From: an uncultured Pseudomonadales bacterium
GTDB lineage: Bacteria > Pseudomonadota > Gammaproteobacteria > Pseudomonadales > Pseudohongiellaceae
Direction: 5' to 3'
DNA: 64,000 nt
Assembly (NCBI GenBank): GCA_943789335.1
Contig: CALSTS010000001.1
Coordinates: 186,001 to 250,000 of the forward strand
In this document: positions 19,017 through 27,694 of the stretch, one piece after another
Layout of the letters: the number at the start of each line of letters is the position of its first letter
Position numbering within the stretch: position 1 is the first letter of the stretch
Made by a program: the position numbers and the translations under genes
The notes under the pieces: generated by a model
The model's input: the letters and a program-made list of their open reading frames with translations, nothing else
Databases searched by the model: none
What the model was told of the DNA's origin: nothing

Positions 19017-19997
19017 ATGATTTCACTTAGCATGCAATTTCTCATAAAAGCTCGGCCTATATTGCTCAGCTTAATTTTCGCTGTCCTATCAACAACAGCA
19101 TTTGCCCAGGTAATTCCTTCTGAACCACCTGTATCTGGTGAGCTAGAAATTATTCACGTACAGGGAAATGTTTGGCTTATAGCGGGTGTTGGAGGCAATG
19201 TGGCCGTGCAAGCCAGTGAGCAAGGCGTGTTTGTAGTTGATACTGGTGCAAACGGGTTTGGTGAGGATGTCATTTCTGCCATAGCTAAAATTTCTGACCG
19301 GCCAATTCGATATATCGTCAACACCTCCATCGCTGATCAACACATTGGTGGAAATTCAGATTTAGCCATATTACCCGGTGGCTCTACAAGTGGGGCAGGA
19401 CGCGGCGCCAGAATAAATGTGATATCACAGGAAAATGTATTATTCAGGATGAGTGTATCCAGAGGGCCAAATGGTGAGCAAATACATCCTCAATTATCGT
19501 GGCCAACAGACGGCTACTATGAACCGCAAAGGGGACAAATTTTTAATGGCGAAGCTATCGACATTATTCACATGCCTAATGCTTATAGTGACGGAGATAG
19601 CGTAGTCTATTTTCGAGGCTCAAATGTATTAGTCAGTGGTGATGTGTTCACCAATACGGGTCTACCCCTGATTGATTATAGTCAAGGCGGGTCATTGGCC
19701 GGCACTATAGATGCTCTGGATCAAATGCTTGATATCACAATTTCAGATGATCTGGCAGAAGGCGGCACTTATATTATTCCAGGTCATGGTTATATTTCAG
19801 ATGAAGCCGATCTAGTCGAATACCGTGATATGACTTACATCATTCGCGATCGATTACAAAAATTAATAGTCGAAGATGGTTTAAATCTTAGGCAGGTGCT
19901 AGAAGCTAGACCACTTCTAGGCTGGGAAAGTCGTTATAATCGTCCCGAATGGACTGTCAATATGTTCCTGGAAGCTGTTTACCAAGAATTTCAATAG
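19017..19997 (+). CDS. Secreted metallo-beta-lactamase-fold protein with degenerate metal motif
   Basis: The 326-residue protein has a signal peptide (cleavage near AFAQ, 31) and an MBL fold: VWLIAGVGGNVAVQ, FVVDTGANG, VNTSIADQHIGGN, IIHMPNAYSDGDSVVYF, LVSGDVF and IIPGHGY. The signature HxHxDH is replaced. Aligned to VNTHxHxDHxGGN, the first His is Ser104, the second His is Ala106 and the Asp is Gln108. Only His109 remains. The downstream His in HMPNAYSDGD, the Asp in SGDVF and the His in PGHGY are retained. The second metal site could therefore survive while the first is damaged. It may be non-hydrolytic or have altered chemistry. Confidence 0.8.
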   Translation: MISLSMQFLIKARPILLSLIFAVLSTTAFAQVIPSEPPVSGELEIIHVQGNVWLIAGVGGNVAVQASEQGVFVVDTGANGFGEDVISAIAKISDRPIRYIVNTSIADQHIGGNSDLAILPGGSTSGAGRGARINVISQENVLFRMSVSRGPNGEQIHPQLSWPTDGYYEPQRGQIFNGEAIDIIHMPNAYSDGDSVVYFRGSNVLVSGDVFTNTGLPLIDYSQGGSLAGTIDALDQMLDITISDDLAEGGTYIIPGHGYISDEADLVEYRDMTYIIRDRLQKLIVEDGLNLRQVLEARPLLGWESRYNRPEWTVNMFLEAVYQEFQ

Positions 19998-20017
19998 CGC
20001 TTATCTGAATACACAAA

Positions 20018-20848
20018 ATGCAAATTAAAATACATACAATAATATCCAACTTTTCTTTAAGACCAACTATGTGCGCATTTGTCACAAGCGTATTTATGGT
20101 CTTGCCGCTTAATACCCAAGCACAAAGTGAATCACTTTATCAGCAATTTTCACCCATAGAACTTACTGGAAATTGGGTCTCAGTTGTTACTGAAGACTGG
20201 CATATACGCATGATTACACCGCCTGTGGGGAATTTTGATGGCCTTCCTCTGACTGAGAGAGCCCAAGAAATAGCACATGCGGTTGATCTTGAGCAAATTG
20301 AAAACAGTGGGCAAGCCTGCCAGGCTTTTGGGGCAGGAAGAATTATGCGTGAACCAGGCCGACTTAGAATTACCTGGGTTGATGGTGATACTTTGAGCAT
20401 TAATACTGATGCCGGCGAGCAAACTCGCTTATTACACTTTGATAATATCCCTTCTCCAGGAGCTCCGAGCCTGCAAGGACACTCTATCGCTGAATGGCAA
20501 TATGCTGGTGGCTTTGATCCCGAAAGAGCCGTGTTGAATCCTGGGCAAGCTGGAAGTCGCAGGCTATCTCGTGGCTCTGCTCTGGAAATGAGCGGTGGAA
20601 AGCTGTATGTAGAGACTAGTAATCTAAGTCCTGGAATGTTGAGAAAAAATGGCGTGCCTTATAGCGGGGCAACTGAACTTAAGGAGTATTTCAACACCTT
20701 GAGAGAGCCTGATGGAACAGAATGGCTGATTGTCACAACCGTAGTACGTGACCCGATAAACTTACTGGTTGACCATATCACCAGCTCAAACTTTCAGCGT
20801 GAGGCGGATGATTCAAAATGGAATCCTACTCCCTGTAGCCTGCACTAG
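20018..20848 (+). CDS. Secreted protein of unknown function (GNWVSVVTEDW family)
   Basis: The 276-residue protein has an N-terminal hydrophobic signal segment (about 18-36, cleavage near TQAQ). The mature part opens with LTGNWVSVVTEDWHIRM and contains QACQAFGAGRIMREPGRLRITW and DTLSINTDAGEQTRLLHF. These look like a beta-rich lipocalin-like repeat pattern. The C-terminal SPGMLRKNGVPYSG is reminiscent of the RRNGVPxS segment in the gene at 18110, so the two families may be distantly related. The function is unknown. It is 20 bp downstream of the MBL-like gene and converges on the Sel1 gene with a 6-bp gap. Confidence 0.7.
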   Translation: MQIKIHTIISNFSLRPTMCAFVTSVFMVLPLNTQAQSESLYQQFSPIELTGNWVSVVTEDWHIRMITPPVGNFDGLPLTERAQEIAHAVDLEQIENSGQACQAFGAGRIMREPGRLRITWVDGDTLSINTDAGEQTRLLHFDNIPSPGAPSLQGHSIAEWQYAGGFDPERAVLNPGQAGSRRLSRGSALEMSGGKLYVETSNLSPGMLRKNGVPYSGATELKEYFNTLREPDGTEWLIVTTVVRDPINLLVDHITSSNFQREADDSKWNPTPCSLH

Positions 20849-20854
20849 TATTAA

Positions 20855-22606
20855 TCAGCAATCATTGTAATTACTGCTCACACAAGCCTGTGCACTTGCT
20901 TGTGCATTCACTATTTCTTCTTCACTTAATTCTTGCTCAAGTGCCTGAACATAAATGTCAGCCTGGGCGTTGCCTTGTTCGGCAGCCAGCCATGCCCACA
21001 TATAAGCGGTAAACAATGATGATTCCGCTACCCCCTGTCCATTCACATACATAACTGCAAGATTAGCCTGTGCCGGGGCATAACCCAAAGTTGCTGCAGA
21101 TCTATAAAAATATACCGCTTCGTCATTATCCTGATCGGTGCCTAGCCCAGTGGCATAGATAATACCAAGGTTAAACATGGCCTGAACATTATTTTGTTCA
21201 GCCGCTAAACGATAATAACGAATAGTTTCGGCAAGGTTTTGTTCTACACCAAGGCCATTGGTATATAGCCAGCCAAGATTTAAAAATGCCTGAGAATAAT
21301 TCTGCTCGGCAGCTAGACCATATAAGCTAATTGCTTGATCAAGGTCTTGCTCTACACCTTGTCCATTGATGTACATAACTGCAAGATTGGTTTGCGCTTC
21401 AGGGTTCAGCTGATCGGCTGCCAACTGGTAGTAACGTGCTGCTTCATCGAAATTCTGAGGAACTCCGACCCCTAAATAAAGTTTGTTGGCTAAAGCTACC
21501 TGAGCTTGAACAAAATCTTGTTGTGCAGCAAGTTGATACAAACTAGCCGCAATGGTGGAGTTTTGAGGATAACCTTCTCCAGTATCATATTTAAGCCCAA
21601 GCGTATATTGAGCTTCTGCGCTGCCGAAATCAGCAGCTCTTTCATACAGCCTTAAGGCCTGGTCATAATTTTCATCCACTCCATAGCCGAACTCGAAAAT
21701 AACTCCCAGCATATGGATAGCATCATCATCACTTTTATCAGCCGCTTCAGTAAAGAGGCTTCTCGCTAGATCATAATCCTGAGAGACCACGGTTCCTTCT
21801 AGGTAGATATTGCCTAAATATACTTGAGCCGGAGCGTAATCCTGTTCAGCGGCAAGCTCATAAAGCTCTATGGCAGTATCAAAATTCTGCTCAACGCCCT
21901 GTCCTATATAATATTGATTACCAAGATTAACCTGAGCTGGCGCGTAACCCTGATCCGCTGCCTGCTGGTAAAGTCTTATCGCTTCATCGAAATCACGCTC
22001 AAGTCCTTGACCAGTCAAATAAAGATTGCCTAAAGCCACTAAAGCCTGCTCATCTCCTAAACCTGCCGCGGTTGAATAAAAGCTCACTGCCTCATCTAGA
22101 TCCGTATCGACACCCTGTCCATTAAAATACATATTGCCAAGTTTTACATTGGCCGGAGCATAACCTTGATCTGCTGCTTGTTGGTATAGGCGATATGCCT
22201 CATCAGGATTTGGTATACCTTCTAGTCCAGAAAAGTATCTATCCCCTATCGCGACTAATGCTTCTGCATTACCTGCATCAGCGCCAAGCTGAAATAGCCT
22301 GCCAGCCTCAACAACATTTTCCTCCACACCCTCTCCGTTGTCGTACATACTGGCCAATCTAACTTGAGCTTCGACATTGCCCTGGTTTGCTAGTTCAGTA
22401 TATTGTGTAAATGCCGTATCAAAATCACCGGCTTCATATGCCAGTAATGCAGCCTCTAATTCAAATTCCGCCGCGTGCAGACTAAAAGGCAAAATTGAAC
22501 AGCAAACGAGTAATATCAAACATTTGCAGCCTAAAAGTTTGCGGGTAGAGGGGGAGTTTAATGGAAGAATATTATTCAGGAGCATTGTTCTTTTATCGTC
22601 TCTCAA
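20855..22606 (-). CDS. Secreted Sel1-like repeat protein (13 repeats)
   Basis: The 583-residue protein has an N-terminal hydrophobic segment ending at LHAAE (about residue 46), then an array of about 13 Sel1-like (TPR-type) repeats of 36 residues from about 60 to 530. Typical units read PAQVNLGNQYYIGQGV and EAQTNLAVMYINGQGV. The C-terminal 40 residues are acidic and Gln-rich, with two cysteines. Sel1 solenoids scaffold protein complexes. No catalytic domain is present. An internal ATG at 22585 would shorten the N-region and is an equally good start. The repeats are similar enough to appear as imperfect 108-bp periodicity in the DNA. Confidence 0.9.
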   Translation of the reverse strand: MRDDKRTMLLNNILPLNSPSTRKLLGCKCLILLVCCSILPFSLHAAEFELEAALLAYEAGDFDTAFTQYTELANQGNVEAQVRLASMYDNGEGVEENVVEAGRLFQLGADAGNAEALVAIGDRYFSGLEGIPNPDEAYRLYQQAADQGYAPANVKLGNMYFNGQGVDTDLDEAVSFYSTAAGLGDEQALVALGNLYLTGQGLERDFDEAIRLYQQAADQGYAPAQVNLGNQYYIGQGVEQNFDTAIELYELAAEQDYAPAQVYLGNIYLEGTVVSQDYDLARSLFTEAADKSDDDAIHMLGVIFEFGYGVDENYDQALRLYERAADFGSAEAQYTLGLKYDTGEGYPQNSTIAASLYQLAAQQDFVQAQVALANKLYLGVGVPQNFDEAARYYQLAADQLNPEAQTNLAVMYINGQGVEQDLDQAISLYGLAAEQNYSQAFLNLGWLYTNGLGVEQNLAETIRYYRLAAEQNNVQAMFNLGIIYATGLGTDQDNDEAVYFYRSAATLGYAPAQANLAVMYVNGQGVAESSLFTAYMWAWLAAEQGNAQADIYVQALEQELSEEEIVNAQASAQACVSSNYNDC

Positions 22607-22721
22607 AGATCTTAAGTAAGATTTTTATCTTCTAAAGGGCTGAATTTATTCTTTTTTACACCAAGGTGCAATTGTCGATCTTTGATAAGGCTAATTTAGC
22701 CAGTTTTTGCTTTTGCCAAAC

Positions 22722-22753
22722 AAAAAAAGACCAGCACAAGGCTGGTCTTTTTT
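22722..22753. terminator. Rho-independent terminator, usable in both directions
   Basis: GACCAGC at 22729-22735 pairs with GCTGGTC at 22741-22747 around a five-base loop. A run of A lies on one side and a run of T on the other. It is in the right place to end the minus-strand DUF6152 transcript, and it separates that transcript from the Sel1 gene promoter. Confidence 0.85.
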
Positions 22754-22801
22754 ACTAACTGTTTTAACTAATTACTTTTAGCTTTTTAATTTGACTAACA
22801 A

Positions 22802-23197
22802 TCAATCGTCAGCAGGGTTAATAGCAAATCCATTCAAAGGGTTCATGCTTTCGCCATTAACAACAGCGTCAAACCAAGCCGCAGCTGGACGTCCATCACT
22901 TAGCGGATTCCCACGGATAGTAATTGGAGTGCCTACTGGTAAATCGCTACGCTTAATACCTGCTCTCAACAAAGAGCTTGGCCCTTCAGCTTCGAAGCCC
23001 CAAGTTGTTACTGATCCATCCTCGTTGGTGACATCAATAATCAGCCACGAATGTGGATTAGTATATTGAAATTGCTTAACAACACCGCTAACTTCAACAA
23101 GTTGAGTGTAATCAAACATTGCACCAGAGTGATGGGCAAAGCTAGGTAAACTCAAAAGAGACAGTAGGGCTAAGCCCGTAATTAAATGTTTTTTCAT
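22802..23197 (-). CDS. Secreted DUF6152 family protein
   Basis: From the ATG at 23197 (well-spaced AGGAGAAGG upstream) the product is 131 residues with a signal peptide ending at SFAHH. The mature protein opens with AHHSGAMFDYTQLVEVSGVV and continues TNPHSWLIIDV and ITIRGNPLSDGRPAAAW. This is the pattern of DUF6152, a small periplasmic beta-barrel-like family with an N-terminal HHS that could bind metal. The function is unknown. It follows the gene at 23247-24179 by 49 bp and is probably in the same transcript. DUF6152 genes often sit beside secreted proteins of the WxGDTLVxxT type, as here. Confidence 0.8.
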   Translation of the reverse strand: MKKHLITGLALLSLLSLPSFAHHSGAMFDYTQLVEVSGVVKQFQYTNPHSWLIIDVTNEDGSVTTWGFEAEGPSSLLRAGIKRSDLPVGTPITIRGNPLSDGRPAAAWFDAVVNGESMNPLNGFAINPADD

Positions 23198-23246
23198 AAT
23201 CCTTCTCCTCAATATTATTCTACAATTCTAGTGTTAGAACTAGATA

Positions 23247-24179
23247 TTATAAACCATCTAAGAAATCAAATTCTGAAAATTGGCTAGTGCCATCTTCTAG
23301 AATAATGATGTCATTATTTACATTCTCTCCACACCACCAGTAGCGGATTCTCAACAAGGTGTCATCATTTGCAAGCTCAATCCAGCTTTGACGCGAATAC
23401 CAAGGCTCTACCAAATTAACTGGATCAAAAACCCAGAAGTCTGCTTCAAGCAATATACCATTGACCTTGCGCCAGCGTTCAACAACTTCTACCTGATCTG
23501 AATAATCAGGCTGTGTTCCCCGCTGGTATTGTCCGGCATTAAGATAATTTGTGTGAGTAACTAGTATATCTCCATCCCAGAAACCAATAGTATCGCCATT
23601 CCATGTTGGATAAGCATCTTCCGGGGCCGTATGTGCTCGACCATCGGTATAGACACGACGCACATCATTAACCATTTCATTGACTAACCATGTTTGGTCA
23701 GGTGTGACTATGAATTCATGCAAAAAGGGTTCACTTGCCCAACGCGGGTGGCCTGGAGGTCGGCAATCTGAAATTGGGTCATATTCACCACCGGTAGCAG
23801 TAATTTGATCAATTTTCACCTGTCTTGCTGCCATACCATTCTCGGTCAATTGAGCAGTTGTTTGATCAGCAGGGATATCCGGGTCAAAAGATAGACCGCC
23901 CCTAGCTCTTGTATAAATACCTGACCAATCAAATTCAGGACGATCCATATCTTCCCAACTCAGCTGATCACCACCCCCTGCCTGTTGTTCAAGATACTGG
24001 TACATTTCAAAAGCACTATCAAATTCTTCACCAAATGCTTGTAGGCGCTGCTTGCTACCTTGCCACTGAGCATCTCCTTCACCATAATCCAGCCAACCTA
24101 CAAAATCCTGCGCCAACGCACTGAATGGTGAGGATAATGCTAGTGTGAAAGCTGTTGCTTTAAATACTGATCTTTTCAT
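23247..24179 (-). CDS. Secreted protein of unknown function, DUF6152 neighbour
   Basis: From ATG 24179 (TTGGAG upstream) the protein is 310 residues with a signal peptide ending at ALAQ. The C-terminal half has CRPPGHPRWASEP, PTWNGDTIGFWDGDILVTHT, YQRGTQPDYSDQVEVVERW and a Trp-rich RIRYWWCGE end. The GDxxGFWDGDxLVTxT strand and the following SDQ..VER block resemble the family at 18110 (WENGTLVTKTTHL then SDQAT) at low identity. The function is not known. An in-frame ATG at 24206 is a less likely start because it puts nine extra residues before the signal peptide. Confidence 0.72.
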   Translation of the reverse strand: MKRSVFKATAFTLALSSPFSALAQDFVGWLDYGEGDAQWQGSKQRLQAFGEEFDSAFEMYQYLEQQAGGGDQLSWEDMDRPEFDWSGIYTRARGGLSFDPDIPADQTTAQLTENGMAARQVKIDQITATGGEYDPISDCRPPGHPRWASEPFLHEFIVTPDQTWLVNEMVNDVRRVYTDGRAHTAPEDAYPTWNGDTIGFWDGDILVTHTNYLNAGQYQRGTQPDYSDQVEVVERWRKVNGILLEADFWVFDPVNLVEPWYSRQSWIELANDDTLLRIRYWWCGENVNNDIIILEDGTSQFSEFDFLDGL

Positions 24180-24402
24180 TTTTATATACTCCAACCAATA
24201 ATCCACTATTTATAACAGCCGCCTAGTATATAAACGATTACGATAAAGTACCATAAAATTAAGAAATTCCTTCCAAACACTATAGACCTTCAATAAAAAC
24301 AGGACTATTCTTTGTTAAAGATCCTTATGAAAAGATAATGAATAAGAAAAAGTTAACTAGTTTTTATAGTTAGTACCGTTGTGACATAGAGGCTCACATC
24401 CA

Positions 24403-25965
24403 ATGTGCAAACTATTCCACAAATTAATACTATTTATCGCCAGCAAAGCAAGCCTAAGACTTGTCGTAATCTTTTCTATGGCACCCTTTGCTGCCGCTGC
24501 TTACTCACAAGCTTTGTCCGACTCTGAGAATCTAATTTTTGAAATCACTTTACCTACAGATAATTCTATAGAACTCTCTACTACCGATGGCGCTGATAGA
24601 GAAGAAAATATGGCTCTGTTTGAGTCAATAGAACTTTACCAAGACTCTATCAATAATTTACAGCTGACGACTAACGACCCTTATAACTTTGAATTACTCG
24701 AGCAATACACAAGCCTCGGAGATGCTTATAAATCTCTTGGACAACATGAAACTGCAATTAGTAATTACGATAATGCAATTCAAATTAGCAAAATCCAAGG
24801 CGGTCTTTTTAATTTAGAGCAGCTCCCTCTGTTAGAAAAAATTATTCAAAGCTATCTCGCATTAGGCGATATGGAAAATGCAACAATTTGGCATGAATAC
24901 AGCCACTATCTACACCTTGAAAATTACAATGCAGCTGATCCTGAAATGGTAGAAGCAACATTCACCCTGACACAGTGGTATATCTCAAATTTTTTCAGAA
25001 GCAACTTCCAAAGCCCCAGCCAAAATTTACAAATGGTAGATGACATGATCTCACGCCAACCCAGGGGAACAGCAGGGATGGTGGAAGATCAAGACATAAT
25101 GCAACAATTTTTAGCAAACCCTAACCAAGCTCAATTTGAGAATATTTTGAATGGCAACATAAGAGATATTAATCCAAGAGATATAGAACACCCTCTCTTA
25201 TTAAGAGTAGGCAGTATTTATGAAGAACTCCAAAGAAAGATCTATGCTGCTGAAGAGCCAGATATTGGATCTATTGTCCAAACGGCCCGCCGCATAGCCG
25301 AATTGTCTTTTGTAACGAAACAGGAAATGGATTTTGAAAGACAACACACGAATTTTAATATGAATTATACTAATACAAGGGAGCAAGCGTATAGAAATTC
25401 TCAGCAGAGAATGGACCAAAGTTATGATAGTGGCAGAAATGCACTGCAATACATTATTACTTTGTTAAAAAATATCGAAGCGCGCCCTAGATTCCTAGCT
25501 TCTGCTTTAATTGAATTAGGTGATTGGCACCTTGCTTATGGAAAAATACCCGCAGCAGAAGATTCCTACAAAGAAGCATATGCAGTAATGCAAGATATGG
25601 GAATTTCTATTGAAGCTGCAGACCAAGCTTTCAATGGCCGTGTCCCTTATCAAATCCCCCGAATGGCGACCCATATGTTTACTAGAAGAAGCGCCGGCAT
25701 TTCTAATAGTGCCAGGTTAAACTATCAAGGCTATTTTGATGTAAGTTTTACCATTGATGGCCAAGGTAATGCTGATAATATTTCATTACTCGCTAGTAGT
25801 ATGAATCATGATGAGGATGAAAATGAGGAAGATGAATCTTGGAGAATACATAATTTAATTAAATCTAGTCTAAGGCTTGCAAAATTTCGACCTTACTTTA
25901 ATAACCAGACTTTGGTTAGCCCTGGGCAAATTAACCTTCGCTATTATTACGCTTATGCGGATTAG
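24403..25965 (+). CDS. Secreted TPR protein with TonB-C-like C-terminal domain, copy 1
   Basis: The 520-residue protein has a signal peptide (cleavage near AYSQ, 36), a TPR-like helical region (for example TSLGDAYKSLGQHETAISNYDNAI at about 105-130) and a second TPR pair near 365-405 (LIELGDWHLAYGKIPAAEDSYKEAY). It ends in a domain (about 430-520) with GYFDVSFTIDGQGNADNISLLASS and LAKFRPYF, which resembles the TonB C-terminal fold. The next gene is a paralogue of the same architecture. It probably acts in the periplasm as an adaptor. No substrate can be named. Confidence 0.78.
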   Translation: MCKLFHKLILFIASKASLRLVVIFSMAPFAAAAYSQALSDSENLIFEITLPTDNSIELSTTDGADREENMALFESIELYQDSINNLQLTTNDPYNFELLEQYTSLGDAYKSLGQHETAISNYDNAIQISKIQGGLFNLEQLPLLEKIIQSYLALGDMENATIWHEYSHYLHLENYNAADPEMVEATFTLTQWYISNFFRSNFQSPSQNLQMVDDMISRQPRGTAGMVEDQDIMQQFLANPNQAQFENILNGNIRDINPRDIEHPLLLRVGSIYEELQRKIYAAEEPDIGSIVQTARRIAELSFVTKQEMDFERQHTNFNMNYTNTREQAYRNSQQRMDQSYDSGRNALQYIITLLKNIEARPRFLASALIELGDWHLAYGKIPAAEDSYKEAYAVMQDMGISIEAADQAFNGRVPYQIPRMATHMFTRRSAGISNSARLNYQGYFDVSFTIDGQGNADNISLLASSMNHDEDENEEDESWRIHNLIKSSLRLAKFRPYFNNQTLVSPGQINLRYYYAYAD

Positions 25966-26087
25966 TCTTGAAATACAAGAACATATTTTGATTAAGTCAT
26001 TTGCTATATTTACAACTTTTAATAGTTAAACTGCCTAGAATAAAGGCTACCTAAAAAATACAGTATTTTTTATAATAAGAAGAAATC

Positions 26088-27596
26088 ATGAAAATTTTAC
26101 AATTCATGCAAAATAAAATGTCATTTGGATATTGTGCCTGCATTATTGTTGCCTCTCTAGTTTCTACCTCAACCAGCGCGCAGAATATTGAATTAGCAAA
26201 TCTCTTTTTTACACCTGTTCCACTAGATCAAGCTGATTTAATTACACTAAATGCCGGTGGCTTAGCGGAGGTTGATAGGCAATCGGCAGCAGACGCAATA
26301 CCTAGGTTCCAAGCAGAAATAAGCGCTTTGGAAGAAGCAAACTCCAATGACCCTGAACTGATAACGCAACTTAATACTCTAGGATTAGCCCAACAAACTA
26401 TTGATCAACATGAAGATGCCATCGCAACCTTTGATAAAGCTGCCGCAATAGCAGTAAATATTTATGGAGAAGATAGTCTGCAGCAAGCTCCCATGCTTGA
26501 ACAATCCATTTTGAGCCATTTGAAACTAAATAATATCTCTGAAATAACAAATATAGAAGAATTTCTATATGAGTTAAGGTCTGAACAATATGCGGCTGAT
26601 TCTGCAGAGATGTATTCCGCCATGACAAATCTTGCAAACTGGTATATCTCATCTTATTTCAAAGAGGGCTACCTCTCTCAAAATATAGGATTTATTCCAC
26701 GATTAACTTCTGCTCAACGAGTATCTCGACAAGTAGGAGTTGGCGGAGCAGGCGCTAGTGATGGTAGCGATAATAATATTAACAGTCGAGGCAATCTGCT
26801 AGAAGCGATAGCCAGCGGCAATGTCCGCGACGTCAATATTAATGATGTTATTGATCTGCGTTTACGAAAACTTGAAAACCTATATGAGGATTACCAGGAT
26901 AGTTATAGCGGTAACACAACCCTAACTATGGTCGTTGATGTGGCTAGAAGAATTGCTCGCTTGTCTTACCACGCTAAACAAGAAATGGATTATGAAAGAG
27001 AGGGCAATGTATTCGATCCAATCTATAACGGTTCACGTGAAGAAGCTGTGCGTAATTCAGATCAACGTCGTGATGAAAGTTATGATGTTGGTAAAATAGC
27101 CTTAGAATATGCATCTAACCTAGTGCAGTCGGCTGAAGGAGTTGGGGCTGAGCAAGTAGCATTGGCCTTATTTGATTTAGCTGACTGGGAATTAGCATAT
27201 GGCAGAGTTGAGACCGCAAAAGAAGCTTACCAGGCAACCTATCAGGTCTTTCGCGATGAAGGCTTTAGCGATGCAAGTATCGATGCGGCCTTTAATATAG
27301 GCGTGCCTGTTGCAGTTCCAAGGATTGGCGCATTCCCCGCTACCCAACAAACCTCAGGAAGCCTAGGACTTATCCAAAATCCAAACTATTCTGGATATAT
27401 CGATGTAAGTTTTTCTATAGATGAACTTGGAAATACCAACGATATTGCAATTATAGGGAGTAGTGAAAACGAAAACGGAAGAATTCAAGCTATACTTGAA
27501 AGCCAGATTAAATTAACTAAATTTCGACCCTTATTGAGAGCTGGAGAATTGATATCTCAAGAGCCGATTGAATATCGATACTACTATTCTTATTGA
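26088..27596 (+). CDS. Secreted TPR protein with TonB-C-like C-terminal domain, copy 2
   Basis: The 502-residue protein is a paralogue of the preceding gene (122-bp gap). Shared landmarks include the signal peptide (TSAQ), a TPR unit (GLAQQTIDQHEDAIATFDKAA), the conserved block VARRIARLSYHAKQEMDYERE, matching ARRIAELSFVTKQEMDFERQ in copy 1, and a C-terminal domain GYIDVSFSIDELGNTNDIAIIGSS with LTKFRPLL. The QEMD(F/Y)ER block is the best-conserved feature and is not part of a TPR, so it may be a functional site. The gap before it contains a possible promoter but no terminator. Confidence 0.78.
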   Translation: MKILQFMQNKMSFGYCACIIVASLVSTSTSAQNIELANLFFTPVPLDQADLITLNAGGLAEVDRQSAADAIPRFQAEISALEEANSNDPELITQLNTLGLAQQTIDQHEDAIATFDKAAAIAVNIYGEDSLQQAPMLEQSILSHLKLNNISEITNIEEFLYELRSEQYAADSAEMYSAMTNLANWYISSYFKEGYLSQNIGFIPRLTSAQRVSRQVGVGGAGASDGSDNNINSRGNLLEAIASGNVRDVNINDVIDLRLRKLENLYEDYQDSYSGNTTLTMVVDVARRIARLSYHAKQEMDYEREGNVFDPIYNGSREEAVRNSDQRRDESYDVGKIALEYASNLVQSAEGVGAEQVALALFDLADWELAYGRVETAKEAYQATYQVFRDEGFSDASIDAAFNIGVPVAVPRIGAFPATQQTSGSLGLIQNPNYSGYIDVSFSIDELGNTNDIAIIGSSENENGRIQAILESQIKLTKFRPLLRAGELISQEPIEYRYYYSY

Positions 27597-27694
27597 TATC
27601 GTAATCCAGATTGTTTTAAAGTTGGGGGCTTGTCTCCTATATTTAAACTTTAAAGCCTAATAATTAATTGCTAAATACTAACCAGGTGTTTTTA

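Noticed and set aside
20855-22606. Direct repeats suggesting a CRISPR or satellite array
   Set aside because: The periodicity is 108 bp, in frame, and explained by Sel1 protein repeats. No CRISPR-like repeat-spacer array was found anywhere in the window.
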